Origin: Rs1 sp038900335
GTDB taxonomy: Bacteria; Pseudomonadota; Gammaproteobacteria; Pseudomonadales; Balneatricaceae
NCBI GenBank assembly: GCA_038900335.1
Contig: JBBMRB010000011.1
Span: forward strand, 78,839-142,838
Direction of reading: 5' to 3'
DNA: 64,000 nt
The notes under the pieces were generated by a model. That model made no database searches. It saw nothing but the letters and a program-made list of their open reading frames with translations, and was not told the origin of the DNA. This document shows positions 1 to 8,172 of this stretch, one piece after another. The number at the start of each line of letters is the position of its first letter. Position 1 is the stretch's first letter. Made by a program: the position numbers and the translations under genes.

Positions 1-372
1 GACACCTCACCGTTTTATAGATTTTTATTCAAGTCTGCTCTATGTACAGACCTTGTTAAGAGCTGGGTATGCTACCAGATTTTAGTTAAACGGCAAGTGA
101 ATATAAAACTTAATAGCAATTAGCCAAGGCATATTATTGTTTTGGGGGTATCCCTTAGTTATCGTATTGATAAGCGATCAAAATTCAGCCACTTTAGCCA
201 AAGATGTGATAAATATAACTTATCAGCTGTAGAAATTATTTTTAATTAGACTTACGGCCAAAATTAGTGAAAATAGGAAGATCGTTAAATATTATAAATG
301 CACCACCTTTACCTATCTAAGTGTCAATATATAACACAATGCCAATAGCTACATTGGTACACAGGAGAACCT
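1..372. other. Gene-poor left edge and leader of the 5-oxoproline operon
   Basis: No gene is recognised here. A plus-strand frame is open from base 2 to a TAG at 86-88 and could be the last residues of a gene lying to the left, but it is too short to identify. The rest is A+T-rich and presumably contains the promoter of the operon starting at 373. No confident -35/-10 pair, terminator or operator was picked out. Confidence 0.4.
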
Positions 373-1161
373 ATGGACGCCCATATTTCACCATTTGATC
401 TACGTCAGTTAATTCGCGCTGAAACACATACCACTAATACATCAGGTTATTCTCAAGGTTTTGTGCAAGGTAACCTCGCTATTTTACCAAAAGATTGGGC
501 AAATGAGTTTTTACAGTTTTGCCAGCTAAACCCAAAGCCTTGCCCTATTGTTGGTATGTCGACTAACCCTGGTGATTTCCTGCTACCTGATTTAGGTAAA
601 GATGTTGATATAAGAACGGATTTACCGCGCTACAGAATTTACGAAAACGGCGTATTGAGTAAAGAAGTCGCTAACGTTAAAGATGTATGGCGCGATGATT
701 TGGTGACTTTCTTACTTGGCTGCTCTTTCTCGTTTGAAGAATCGCTGATTGCAGATGGTCTTGAGGTGCGCAACATGACAGAAAAAGTCAACGTGCCTAT
801 GTATCGTACCAACATTGCCTGCAAGCCCGCTGGGCGTTTTTCAGGTACTACTGTCGTTAGTATGCGCCCAATGAAACCTAAAGATGCAATACGTGCCATT
901 CAAATTTGTACGCGCTTTCCATCAGTTCACGGTGCACCTTTACACTTTGGCTCTCCTGAACAAATAGGTATTACTGATATTAATGCTCCTGATTTTGGTG
1001 ATGCGGTGACGATTAAAGATGGCGAGGTACCGGTGTTTTGGGCGTGTGGTGTGACACCACAAGTGGCAATTGAAAACGCTAAACCTCCTTTTTGTATTAC
1101 TCACAGCCCTGGCCACATGTTAGTGACAGACCTTCGCAATAGCTCACTCGCTATTCTTTAA
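373..1161 (+). CDS. DUF1445 family putative hydro-lyase (D-glutamate cyclase N-terminal-like)
   Basis: A 262-residue protein of the DUF1445/UPF0317 family, annotated in bacteria as putative hydro-lyase. Family features are the block [13 protein letters not shown] near residue 156, followed by HGAPLHFG and the C-terminal [11 protein letters not shown]. The mammalian mitochondrial D-glutamate cyclase DGLUCY has this domain at its N terminus and a DUF4392 domain at its C terminus. Here the DUF4392 partner is a separate gene four positions downstream (3550-4413), with pxpABC between. A strong Shine-Dalgarno AGGAG lies just before the ATG. It is the first gene of a tight operon, 13 bases before the chosen pxpA start. 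Family membership is clear. The catalytic role (D-glutamate to 5-oxo-D-proline, alone or with the partner) is inferred. Confidence 0.88.
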   Translation: MDAHISPFDLRQLIRAETHTTNTSGYSQGFVQGNLAILPKDWANEFLQFCQLNPKPCPIVGMSTNPGDFLLPDLGKDVDIRTDLPRYRIYENGVLSKEVANVKDVWRDDLVTFLLGCSFSFEESLIADGLEVRNMTEKVNVPMYRTNIACKPAGRFSGTTVVSMRPMKPKDAIRAIQICTRFPSVHGAPLHFGSPEQIGITDINAPDFGDAVTIKDGEVPVFWACGVTPQVAIENAKPPFCITHSPGHMLVTDLRNSSLAIL

Positions 1162-1174
1162 TTTGGAGATAAGT

Positions 1175-1918
1175 ATGACTCAGTTACAACTTAATTGTGA
1201 TCTTGGTGAAAGTTTTGGTTCATGGACAGTTGGCATGGACGATATGGTGATGCCCTTTGTTGACCAAGCTAATATTGCCTGCGGTTTTCATGCGGGTGAC
1301 CCGTTAGTAATGCAAAAAACGTTAGCATTAGCTAAAGCTAATAATGTTTGTGTTGGCGCACACCCTGGCTACCCTGATTTGGTCGGTTTTGGACGTCGCT
1401 CAATTAATGCCAGCGATGCTGAAATACAAAGCATGGTGCAATACCAAATGGCGGCCTTAGATGGTATGGCCGCTATTCAAGGGCTAACAATGCAATATGT
1501 TAAGCCACACGGTGCTCTTTACAACGATATGATGTCTAAAGACCATGTCCGTGAAAGTATTATGAAAGCTGTTGCCGCATACCATCGCCCTGTGGTCTTG
1601 ATGTTACAAGGCACACCTGATGCTCAGCTGCACAAAGCAGAAGCTGAGAAATATGGCTTAGAGATTTGGTTTGAAGCTTTTGCCGATCGCGGTTATGAAG
1701 ATGACGGCCGTTTAATGGCTCGCTCTAAAGAAGGTGCTGTCCACTCACGTGAGAAGATGCTCGCACAAGTTAAACAACTGTGTGATTCAGGTACGGTGAC
1801 GAGTGCTTCTGGCAAAACTATTCAGTTGCACGCCAATACCTTATGCGTACACGGTGATAATATGGCAGGTGTTAAAGCCATTGAAGATATTCGCCAACTT
1901 ATCTCAGGTAATCAGTAA
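1175..1918 (+). CDS. pxpA: 5-oxoprolinase subunit A (LamB/YcsF family)
   Basis: 247 residues from the ATG at 1175, chosen over an upstream TTG at 1163 because GGAG (1165-1168) sits at proper spacing and the family begins at this point. The LamB/YcsF signature is present: NCDLGESFG at residues 6-14, ANIACGFHAGDP near 33-44, VKPHGALYNDM and a C-terminal VHGD. PxpA works with PxpB and PxpC as the bacterial ATP-dependent 5-oxoprolinase, which opens 5-oxoproline (pyroglutamate) to glutamate in the cytoplasm. Its stop codon abuts the pxpB start (TAAATG), so the genes are probably cotranslated. Length is normal for the family. Confidence 0.95.
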   Translation: MTQLQLNCDLGESFGSWTVGMDDMVMPFVDQANIACGFHAGDPLVMQKTLALAKANNVCVGAHPGYPDLVGFGRRSINASDAEIQSMVQYQMAALDGMAAIQGLTMQYVKPHGALYNDMMSKDHVRESIMKAVAAYHRPVVLMLQGTPDAQLHKAEAEKYGLEIWFEAFADRGYEDDGRLMARSKEGAVHSREKMLAQVKQLCDSGTVTSASGKTIQLHANTLCVHGDNMAGVKAIEDIRQLISGNQ

Positions 1919-2596
1919 ATGCGCGTAGATATAGCTGGCGAAAACGCCTTAATTGTTTATTTTTCAGAAGTCGCTAGTGCCGACACTTCCGCTAAAATAC
2001 AGCAAACCATGCACTTGCTAGAGACTTCATTAGCTGAGCATTTAATTGATATGGTGCCCTCTTATGCCTCTCTATTAATTATCTATAATGCCTTTACTAC
2101 CGATCATTATTTCGTTAAAAAATGCATTAAACAGGCGCTGGCAAACCAAGATAGCCAACAACAAGCACAGGGAAAAATAGTGACTCTACCGGCTTACTAT
2201 AGCTTAGAGACAGGCCCTGATTTAGCACAACTTGCTGAAAATGCTAATCTAACACCAGAGCAAGTGATCGATATACACACCTCTACTGAGTACCGTGTCT
2301 ATGCTATCGGCTTCGCCCCAGGTTTTGCTTATTTAGGTGAAGTTGACCCAAGAATAGCAGCCCCTCGCTTAACCACACCTAGGTTAAAAGTACCTAAAGG
2401 CGCTGTCGCGATTGCCGATAGGCAAACAGCTGTCTACCCTGCTGTATCACCTGGTGGCTGGAATTTAATAGGCTTGTGCCCTACCCCTATGTTTGATCAA
2501 CATGCCAACCCATCGATGCCGGTACAAGTAGGTGATAGAATTAAATTCGATGCCATTGATCGCTCTGAATTTATCGCCTTAGGAGGTCAGCTATGA
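1919..2596 (+). CDS. pxpB: 5-oxoprolinase subunit B (KipI / allophanate hydrolase subunit 1 family)
   Basis: 225 residues. The family core GFAPGFAYLG, then P-R-L-x-x-P-R-x-x-V-P-x-G-A-V, and AVYPAVSPGGWNLIG in the second half identify the KipI/PxpB family. In Bacillus the homologue also inhibits sporulation kinase KinA; here the position between pxpA and pxpC shows the metabolic role. It directly follows pxpA with no gap and overlaps pxpC by four bases (ATGA at 2593-2596), consistent with equimolar production of PxpB and PxpC, which form one complex. Confidence 0.95.
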   Translation: MRVDIAGENALIVYFSEVASADTSAKIQQTMHLLETSLAEHLIDMVPSYASLLIIYNAFTTDHYFVKKCIKQALANQDSQQQAQGKIVTLPAYYSLETGPDLAQLAENANLTPEQVIDIHTSTEYRVYAIGFAPGFAYLGEVDPRIAAPRLTTPRLKVPKGAVAIADRQTAVYPAVSPGGWNLIGLCPTPMFDQHANPSMPVQVGDRIKFDAIDRSEFIALGGQL

Positions 2597-3531
2597 GCGG
2601 TTTTAATGTTATACAGCCAGGCTTATTAACACTTATCCAAGATGCTGGTCGCTTTGGCCAACACCGTATTGGCTTAACCAATGGCGGCCCACTAGATACC
2701 TTTGCTTTTAATATGGCTAATAAGCTGTGCCAAAACCATAGCAATAGCACGACATTAGAAGTCAGTATCGGCGGTTTAGTCATTGAAGCAAAAACCCATA
2801 CTTATATCGCACTGTGCGGTGCACAAATGCCATTTAAAATTAATGGTGAGCAACAAGAGTTATGGCGCACTCATAAAATAAAACCCGGTGATAAACTCGA
2901 TATCGGCTTTGCTGCTGCTGGTGCACGAGCTTATCTGGCTGTTAGTAACGGCTTTGATGTAACCCCTTCTTTTACCAGTACATCAACCGTAGTGCGTGAA
3001 AGCATTGGCGGCTTAAATGGCGCTAAGCTACAAAAAGGTGATACTCTTAATTGTATCCAGAGCACACAAGGCCAACTACTAGCATTGACCAGTGCTGATA
3101 TCCCGCAATACCCTAAGCACCAAACGCTTCGAGTGATTTTAGGCTACCAGCAGGAATCTTTCTCTAGTGTACAACAGCGTTTGTTTTTCTCTAGCGAGTA
3201 CAAACTCAGTGATCAAGTTGACCGTATGGGCTTTCGCTTACAAGGGCAAAAAGTAACCTCGACACTCAATGGTATTTTATCGGAAGGTATTTGCCATGGG
3301 GCTATTCAAGTACCCGCTGATGGCCAGCCTATTATTTTGATGAATGATCGCCAGACGATTGGAGGCTATCCAAAAATAGGCTCTGTTATTGCCCTTGATA
3401 CTGCAAAACTGTCTCAGTTGATGCCTCATAACACGGTCAATTTTGAAGAAATATCACTAGAGCAAGCACACAACATTAACCACTTAGCGAAACAGCGCTT
3501 TAATAACATTGAGCTTATCAGCATTAGTTAA
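2593..3531 (+). CDS. pxpC: 5-oxoprolinase subunit C (KipA / allophanate hydrolase subunit 2 family)
   Basis: 312 residues with the biotin-dependent-carboxylase-like fold of KipA/PxpC. Motifs seen: TLIQDAGRFGQHRIG close to the N terminus, GGPLDTFAFNMAN, DRMGFRLQG near residue 215, and the C-terminal VPADGQPIILMNDRQT-GGYPKIG block. It partners with PxpB. The start overlaps the pxpB stop, and AGGAGG at 2581-2586 lies just upstream. An 18-base gap separates it from the DUF4392 gene, keeping all five genes in one apparent transcript. Confidence 0.95.
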   Translation: MSGFNVIQPGLLTLIQDAGRFGQHRIGLTNGGPLDTFAFNMANKLCQNHSNSTTLEVSIGGLVIEAKTHTYIALCGAQMPFKINGEQQELWRTHKIKPGDKLDIGFAAAGARAYLAVSNGFDVTPSFTSTSTVVRESIGGLNGAKLQKGDTLNCIQSTQGQLLALTSADIPQYPKHQTLRVILGYQQESFSSVQQRLFFSSEYKLSDQVDRMGFRLQGQKVTSTLNGILSEGICHGAIQVPADGQPIILMNDRQTIGGYPKIGSVIALDTAKLSQLMPHNTVNFEEISLEQAHNINHLAKQRFNNIELISIS

Positions 3532-3549
3532 GACTCAAAGGTAAAGTAT

Positions 3550-4413
3550 ATGACAACTGATATCACTAACAGCCCAATGACTGATGAAGCTTTGAGCAAA
3601 AAGATTGAAGACATTTTAGTTAGCCGTAATTTGCGCGGTATGAAAACAGTGCAAAGCGCATTGCAAACTGGTTATTATTTGCGTGCCGCTAGAATTTTGA
3701 ATAAATGTAAAGGCCACGTACTTATTGGTACCGGCTTCCCTGTTATCGACACATTTGAAACTGATGGCCCTGTCGGTGCTATTGCTTTATACAATGCATT
3801 AGAAACACTAGGTGCGACCCCAGTGATTGTCTGCGGCCCACCCGTATCACAAGCATTGATGAAAGATTTTAGAGTTCATGAAATCCGTGTTGGCGAACAC
3901 CAAGAGCGCACATTAGAAGCGTTTAAAGCGCTGTATCATTTCAACCCTGACGCCGTACTCTCTATCGAGCGACCAGGCCAAGCTGCCGACGGCGGTTACT
4001 ACAATATGCGTGGCGAGAGCATTAGCGAGCGCACCGCGTGTTTTGATACCTTTATCAATAACGCAAAATGCCCAACCATTGGTATAGGCGATGGCGGTAA
4101 TGAGATTGGTATGGGCAACATCACCGAGGCCTTAAAGGACCTTAACATTGTCAGCTCAACCACCAAGGTTGATGAGTTACTCATTGCCGATGTGTCGAAT
4201 TGGGGCGCTTACGGTATTTTAGCAATTTTAAGCCACTGGCATAAAAAGGATTTACTGGCCGCCGTGAACTTAAAAGAAATTTTAGGCTATTTATCTAGCT
4301 TAGGCAGTGTCGATGGCGTCACTAGAATCAATGAGCTAACTGAAGATGGCTTACCAATCAGTGAAGGTGAATCAGTCCTTAAAGAGCTGCGTGCACTCAA
4401 TGGCTTTTGCTAA
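3550..4413 (+). CDS. DUF4392 glutamate cyclase domain protein (D-glutamate cyclase C-terminal-like)
   Basis: 287 residues matching the DUF4392 domain, the C-terminal half of mammalian D-glutamate cyclase DGLUCY. Diagnostic stretches are GTGFPV with ETDGPVGAIAL around residues 60-80, SIERPGQAADGGYYNMRG near 138-155 and GIGDGGNEIGMG near 179-190. D-glutamate cyclase converts D-glutamate to 5-oxo-D-proline and water. The DUF1445 half is encoded at 373-1161 in the same operon. Whether the two bacterial proteins form a complex, and whether the product is passed to PxpABC, is inference. It is the last gene before a hairpin terminator at 4427. Start chosen at an ATG preceded by AAAGG. Confidence 0.9.
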   Translation: MTTDITNSPMTDEALSKKIEDILVSRNLRGMKTVQSALQTGYYLRAARILNKCKGHVLIGTGFPVIDTFETDGPVGAIALYNALETLGATPVIVCGPPVSQALMKDFRVHEIRVGEHQERTLEAFKALYHFNPDAVLSIERPGQAADGGYYNMRGESISERTACFDTFINNAKCPTIGIGDGGNEIGMGNITEALKDLNIVSSTTKVDELLIADVSNWGAYGILAILSHWHKKDLLAAVNLKEILGYLSSLGSVDGVTRINELTEDGLPISEGESVLKELRALNGFC

Positions 4414-4426
4414 GTAACTAAACAAG

Positions 4427-4456
4427 CGCCCTTTTGCCATTAACAAAAAGGGCGTT
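4427..4456. terminator. Stem-loop terminator between convergent operon and LysR gene
   Basis: CGCCCTTTTG pairs with a downstream CAAAAAGGGCG across a short loop, 13 bases after the stop of the DUF4392 gene. The opposite-strand LysR gene ends at 4522, so the hairpin may serve both directions. T-runs on either side are modest. Confidence 0.6.
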
Positions 4457-4521
4457 AAATTCAATTTTTACTCATTATCAAAAATTATAATGTATTTAAC
4501 AACCTCTCTGAACTGTTGATA

Positions 4522-5406
4522 TTAATCGCTATGTTGCATTATTTGATAGGCAGAATCCGCTAAAATAGCAGGTAATAAACTCTGTTCATCTTGACGCCAA
4601 CTACAGCAAAAATCTAATGTCAATGGCTCTATTTCACTGGCAAATTCACGCAGCGTGCCTTTATCTAATTGGCTGCGAACTAAAATCTGTGGCACCAGGG
4701 CAATACCTAATCCTTGTTCGACCAGCATAATTAAGCTCGCTACTGAGCTGGCCGTATGGATAACAGTATCGGTTTCTTCAGTTTTAAATAACTGCTGTAA
4801 ATAATGCCAAGGCGCGGTGTCTCGCGGGAAACTCAACACTGGATATTTTGCCATATCACTAATAGCTAACCATTTGGGCATATCTGTCATATTAGCGCTG
4901 GCTACCCAAATTTGTTTATAACAGCACAATGGCTGTGATACTAACTCATTATTATTAGGATGCTCTGCCACCATCAGTGCCAAGTCTATTTGGTGGTTTT
5001 CAAGTTGTTGAATTAACACCGGTGTTACATCGCTGGTTAGCTCAAATGAAATCTGTGGATGTTGCAGCTGCCACTGTTTTAATAGCGGTGATAACCACAA
5101 ATGCGCCAAGGTATCGGCAATACCTACTTTAAAACTGCCTTTTTGCTGTTGCTTATAGCCTGCGTCTATTTTCATTTCTTGGGTAATGGCAATCAGTTTC
5201 TCGGCGTAAACCAGCATCTTTTTGCCTTTTTCAGTTAACTGCGTGCCATTTTTACCGCGCCGAAATAAGCTAACACCTAACTCATCTTCCAAAATATTAA
5301 TACGTGCAGAGATAGCAGGTTGGCTAACATGTAATTGGGCAGAGGCCGCCCTAAAACTACCTAAACGTGCGACTTTTATAAATGTTGATAAGTTGCGAAT
5401 GCGCAT
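4522..5406 (-). CDS. LysR-family transcriptional regulator
   Basis: 294 residues from the ATG at 5406; the longer frame beginning at 5442 adds 12 residues not typical of the family. The N-terminal winged helix is clear (STFIKVARLGSFRAAS, then HVSQPAISARI, residues 6-36), followed by an effector domain from about residue 90 (KVGIADTLAHLWLSPLL). It is convergent with the pxp/D-glutamate cyclase operon and divergent from the D-amino-acid aminotransferase gene at 5682, so that gene is its likeliest target together with its own promoter. Control of the pxp operon is possible but not shown. The effector is unknown; a D-amino acid or 2-oxo acid is a guess from context. Confidence 0.9.
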   Translation of the reverse strand: MRIRNLSTFIKVARLGSFRAASAQLHVSQPAISARINILEDELGVSLFRRGKNGTQLTEKGKKMLVYAEKLIAITQEMKIDAGYKQQQKGSFKVGIADTLAHLWLSPLLKQWQLQHPQISFELTSDVTPVLIQQLENHQIDLALMVAEHPNNNELVSQPLCCYKQIWVASANMTDMPKWLAISDMAKYPVLSFPRDTAPWHYLQQLFKTEETDTVIHTASSVASLIMLVEQGLGIALVPQILVRSQLDKGTLREFASEIEPLTLDFCCSWRQDEQSLLPAILADSAYQIMQHSD

Positions 5407-5621
5407 TTTTAAGAAACTTCCTACAGCTAATATCAAAGCCATTCTATGATGCTATAATGGTTCTAAAGATAATTTCGAATTGGACCAGAAAAATATTATA
5501 CAAACAGGCAAATAAACAATAGAATTATCTGCCAGATTAGAAAAAACGAGTTTTTATTTTTTTGTAATACAACCTATTGCAAATATAACACTTTTGATTG
5601 AACATGTATAACTTACTGCAC

Positions 5622-5656
5622 TAGTCGTAGAAACGCTCTTGTTTGTCCTACGACTA
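5622..5656. promoter_or_regulatory. 9-bp inverted repeat in the leader of the D-amino-acid aminotransferase gene
   Basis: TAGTCGTAG at 5622-5630 and CTACGACTA at 5648-5656 are perfect complements separated by 17 bases, and the right arm ends 25 bases before the ATG at 5682. It may be an RNA stem-loop in the leader or an operator for the divergent LysR regulator. Its position, close to the start codon, slightly favours an RNA or repressor-type role. Confidence 0.5.
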
Positions 5657-5681
5657 TCACGAAACAATAGAGAGGCAAACA

Positions 5682-6548
5682 ATGAGTACTGCTTACTTAA
5701 ACGGCGAATACCTACCTTTAGCACAAGCTAGAATTTCACCACTAGACCGCGGCTTTTTATTCGGCGACGGCATTTATGAAGTTATTCCCTATTACAACTC
5801 TCGATCTGTCGGTCTAGTGCCGCACATCCAGAGAATGATCAACGGTTTAGCTGAGATTGAAATTAAGTGTGATAAAACAATTGAACAGTGGAAAACACTG
5901 CTAGATGATTTAATCGCCAAAAATGATGGTGCTAATAGCAACCTAGGTGTTTACGTTCATGTATCTCGCGGTACTGATTCTATCCGTAACCATGCTTATC
6001 CTGAAAATATTGCTCCCACTATTTTCTGCTTCACCTTTGCTATTAAAGAGCCTGAGCCTGTCGATCGCACGAAGGCGATGTCTTACACCGTAACCTCCAC
6101 ACAAGATTTACGCTGGAAGCGCTGTCACATCAAATCAACCGCTTTATTAGGCAATGTTATGCATTACCAACAAGGCCACTCCACTGGTAACAACGAGTGC
6201 CTATTGTTTAATGACAAAAACGAGCTGACAGAAGGAAGCTCTGTCAATGCCTTTATCGTCAAAGATGGTGTCATCATCACCCCTATCCAAGACAACCAAA
6301 TACTGCCAGGTATTACCCGTCGCATTATCATTGACAGTATTATTGCAGATGGCTCTATTAAAATTGAAGAGCGCACGGTCACTATGGATGAAGTTAACAA
6401 TGCTGATGAAGTTTGGATCAGTAGCTCATCTAAAGAGATCGCACCGATCGTCAAGATCGATGGCAAAAACGTTGCTGATGGCAAGATTGGACCTGTTTGG
6501 GAAAAAGCATTTGCTATCTATACCGCTGCTAAGTTCAGCCATAGCTAA
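5682..6548 (+). CDS. dat: D-amino-acid aminotransferase (PLP fold type IV)
   Basis: 288 residues from the ATG at 5682, preceded by AGAGG (5671-5675); a TTG at 5643 in the same frame is less likely. Fold-type IV aminotransferase: RGFLFGDGIYEV near residues 24-35, the PLP lysine in HIKSTALLGNV near residue 148, and the late phosphate-binding TEGSSVNAFIV. D-amino-acid aminotransferase moves amino groups among D-amino acids through D-glutamate, D-alanine and their 2-oxo acids. Branched-chain aminotransferase and aminodeoxychorismate lyase are relatives, but the sequence around the lysine fits D-AAT best. Sitting beside a D-glutamate cyclase operon it could supply or drain D-glutamate. Confidence 0.85.
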   Translation: MSTAYLNGEYLPLAQARISPLDRGFLFGDGIYEVIPYYNSRSVGLVPHIQRMINGLAEIEIKCDKTIEQWKTLLDDLIAKNDGANSNLGVYVHVSRGTDSIRNHAYPENIAPTIFCFTFAIKEPEPVDRTKAMSYTVTSTQDLRWKRCHIKSTALLGNVMHYQQGHSTGNNECLLFNDKNELTEGSSVNAFIVKDGVIITPIQDNQILPGITRRIIIDSIIADGSIKIEERTVTMDEVNNADEVWISSSSKEIAPIVKIDGKNVADGKIGPVWEKAFAIYTAAKFSHS

Positions 6549-6572
6549 AAGCTAGGGCAAACTAATCACGAT

Positions 6573-6602
6573 AAAAAAGCCACTTCTTAGTGGCTTTTTT
6601 TT
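6573..6602. terminator. Bidirectional rho-independent terminator after dat
   Basis: AAAAAAGCCACT, a TCTT loop, then AGTGGCTTTTTTTT: a perfect stem with A-run on one side and T-run on the other, 25 bases after the aminotransferase stop. Confidence 0.9.
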
Positions 6603-6681
6603 GGTTTGCTGACCCGCACTAAATAGAGCTGACTGATAGACTTACAGCTAGCAAGCTAAATACAAAGGACAAAAAATAGGC

Positions 6682-6715
6682 AAAAAAAAGCCGCTCATTA
6701 GCAGCGGCTTTTTTA
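6682..6715. terminator. Rho-independent terminator after ftsZ (minus strand)
   Basis: GCCGCT at 6690-6695 pairs with AGCGGC at 6703-6708. Eight A residues precede it and six T residues follow. It lies 12 bases past the ftsZ stop on the minus strand, so it closes the ftsA-ftsZ unit. By symmetry it could also stop read-through from the left. Confidence 0.9.
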
Positions 6716-6726
6716 TATCTTTAAAA

Positions 6727-7965
6727 CTAATCAGCTTGGCGACGTAAAAAAGCGGGGATATCTAAGAAATCTAGATCATTTGTTCCCGTTTTTTTCATTG
6801 GCTGAGCTGGCTCAGGCGTCACTTCAACGTGCTCTTGTAAATGCGTGCGTCCGTTGTGATCTCTGCCTTTATTCATCGAACTAGACTTCACAGGAAGATC
6901 CATTTGATGCTGAGAGTAACTACCCGCCATTGACGCTCTCATGTTTGAACCGCCACCGCTAGCTGCCACTTTCACCTGCTGAGTCTCTAGCTCAACTGAA
7001 TGTTTTTCTTGTGCAACTAAGCCTGTTGCGACAACAGTGACGCGAAGCTCATCTTCCATGTCCGGATCAATTACTGTACCGACAACAACGGTTGCGTTTT
7101 CAGATGCGTACTCTTCAACAATTTGGCCGACTTCAGTAAACTCACCCAAACTTAAATCCAAACCTGCTGTGATGTTAACTAAAATACCGCTAGCACCTTT
7201 AAGATCGACATCTTCTAACAATGGACTCTTAATAGCAGCTTCGGTAGCAATCACGGCACGATCTTCACCTCTAGCACTACCAGATCCCATCATTGCCATG
7301 CCCATAGAAGCCATGACAGCGCGCACATCGGCGAAATCGACGTTGATCATACCAGGGCGCGTAATTAAATCTGCGATACCGCGAACAGCGTTAGATAACA
7401 CATCGTTCGCTGCGTTAAAGGCATTGATCAATGAGCAATTTTTACCCATTACTTGCATTAACTTTTCATTGGGAATGATAATTAATGAATCAACATGCTC
7501 TTTTAACTGGTTTATTCCCTCTTCTGCGATACGTAATCTCTTACGTCCTTCAAAAGGGAAAGGCTTAGTGACAACAGCAACTGTTAAGATATTCATCTCT
7601 TTAGCAACTTCAGCAACAATAGGAGCCGCACCAGTACCGGTACCACCACCCATACCTGCTGTGATAAAAATCATATCAGCGCCTGCGATCATTTCAGCAA
7701 TCGCTGCACGATCCTCTATAGCCGCCTGGCGACCGATGTCAGGGTTTGCCCCAGCACCTAGTCCTTTTGTTAACTCACCGCCTATTTGTATAACTGAACC
7801 AGTAGTCATGCCGTGAAGAGCCTGTGCATCTGTGTTTGCACAGATAAACTCGACACCTTCAATATCGGTTGTCAACATATGCTGAACAGCATTACCGCCG
7901 CCACCACCTACACCCAATACTTTAATTACGGCGTTATCTGGTAGATTATCTGCCAGTTCGAACAT
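6727..7965 (-). CDS. ftsZ: Cell division protein FtsZ
   Basis: 412-residue tubulin-like GTPase that polymerises into the Z ring at mid-cell. Visible features: the nucleotide loop [10 protein letters not shown] at residues 18-27, the tubulin signature [10 protein letters not shown] near 104, the T7-type NVDFADV near 207, a variable linker from about 320, and the conserved C-terminal peptide [12 protein letters not shown] used to bind FtsA and ZipA. Length and domains are normal. It follows ftsA on the minus strand across a 207-base gap. Its own terminator lies immediately downstream and the next gene is convergent, so lpxC, the usual neighbour, is not adjacent. Confidence 0.98.
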   Translation of the reverse strand: MFELADNLPDNAVIKVLGVGGGGGNAVQHMLTTDIEGVEFICANTDAQALHGMTTGSVIQIGGELTKGLGAGANPDIGRQAAIEDRAAIAEMIAGADMIFITAGMGGGTGTGAAPIVAEVAKEMNILTVAVVTKPFPFEGRKRLRIAEEGINQLKEHVDSLIIIPNEKLMQVMGKNCSLINAFNAANDVLSNAVRGIADLITRPGMINVDFADVRAVMASMGMAMMGSGSARGEDRAVIATEAAIKSPLLEDVDLKGASGILVNITAGLDLSLGEFTEVGQIVEEYASENATVVVGTVIDPDMEDELRVTVVATGLVAQEKHSVELETQQVKVAASGGGSNMRASMAGSYSQHQMDLPVKSSSMNKGRDHNGRTHLQEHVEVTPEPAQPMKKTGTNDLDFLDIPAFLRRQAD

Positions 7966-8147
7966 GATCTCTCTCCTTTAGGCGATGCCCGTTTACATTC
8001 TCGCATAGCTAAATGATAACAACACACTCAATCCTAAATATAAATTGTGCATTGTGATATTAGCCATCAGCTATTGTCTTATTTTTTTATGAGCTTTGAC
8101 TTGTTATTACACTAACGAGTGAGTGCAAAGCTCTGTAATTACTTGTT

Positions 8148-8170
8148 AGAGTGAATGAATCATTCGCTCT
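8148..8170. repeat. Imperfect 11-bp hairpin just downstream of ftsA
   Basis: AGAGTGAATGA and TCATTCGCTCT face each other across two bases with one G-T mismatch, starting two bases beyond the ftsA stop codon on the minus strand. No T-run follows, so it is not a classic terminator. It may be an RNA processing or attenuating structure between ftsA and ftsZ. Confidence 0.45.
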
Positions 8171-8172
8171 CG

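Noticed and set aside
7037..7816. Long plus-strand frame (259 codons) opposite ftsZ
   Set aside because: A composition shadow of the highly conserved ftsZ gene; serine/isoleucine-rich translation without any domain or start signal.
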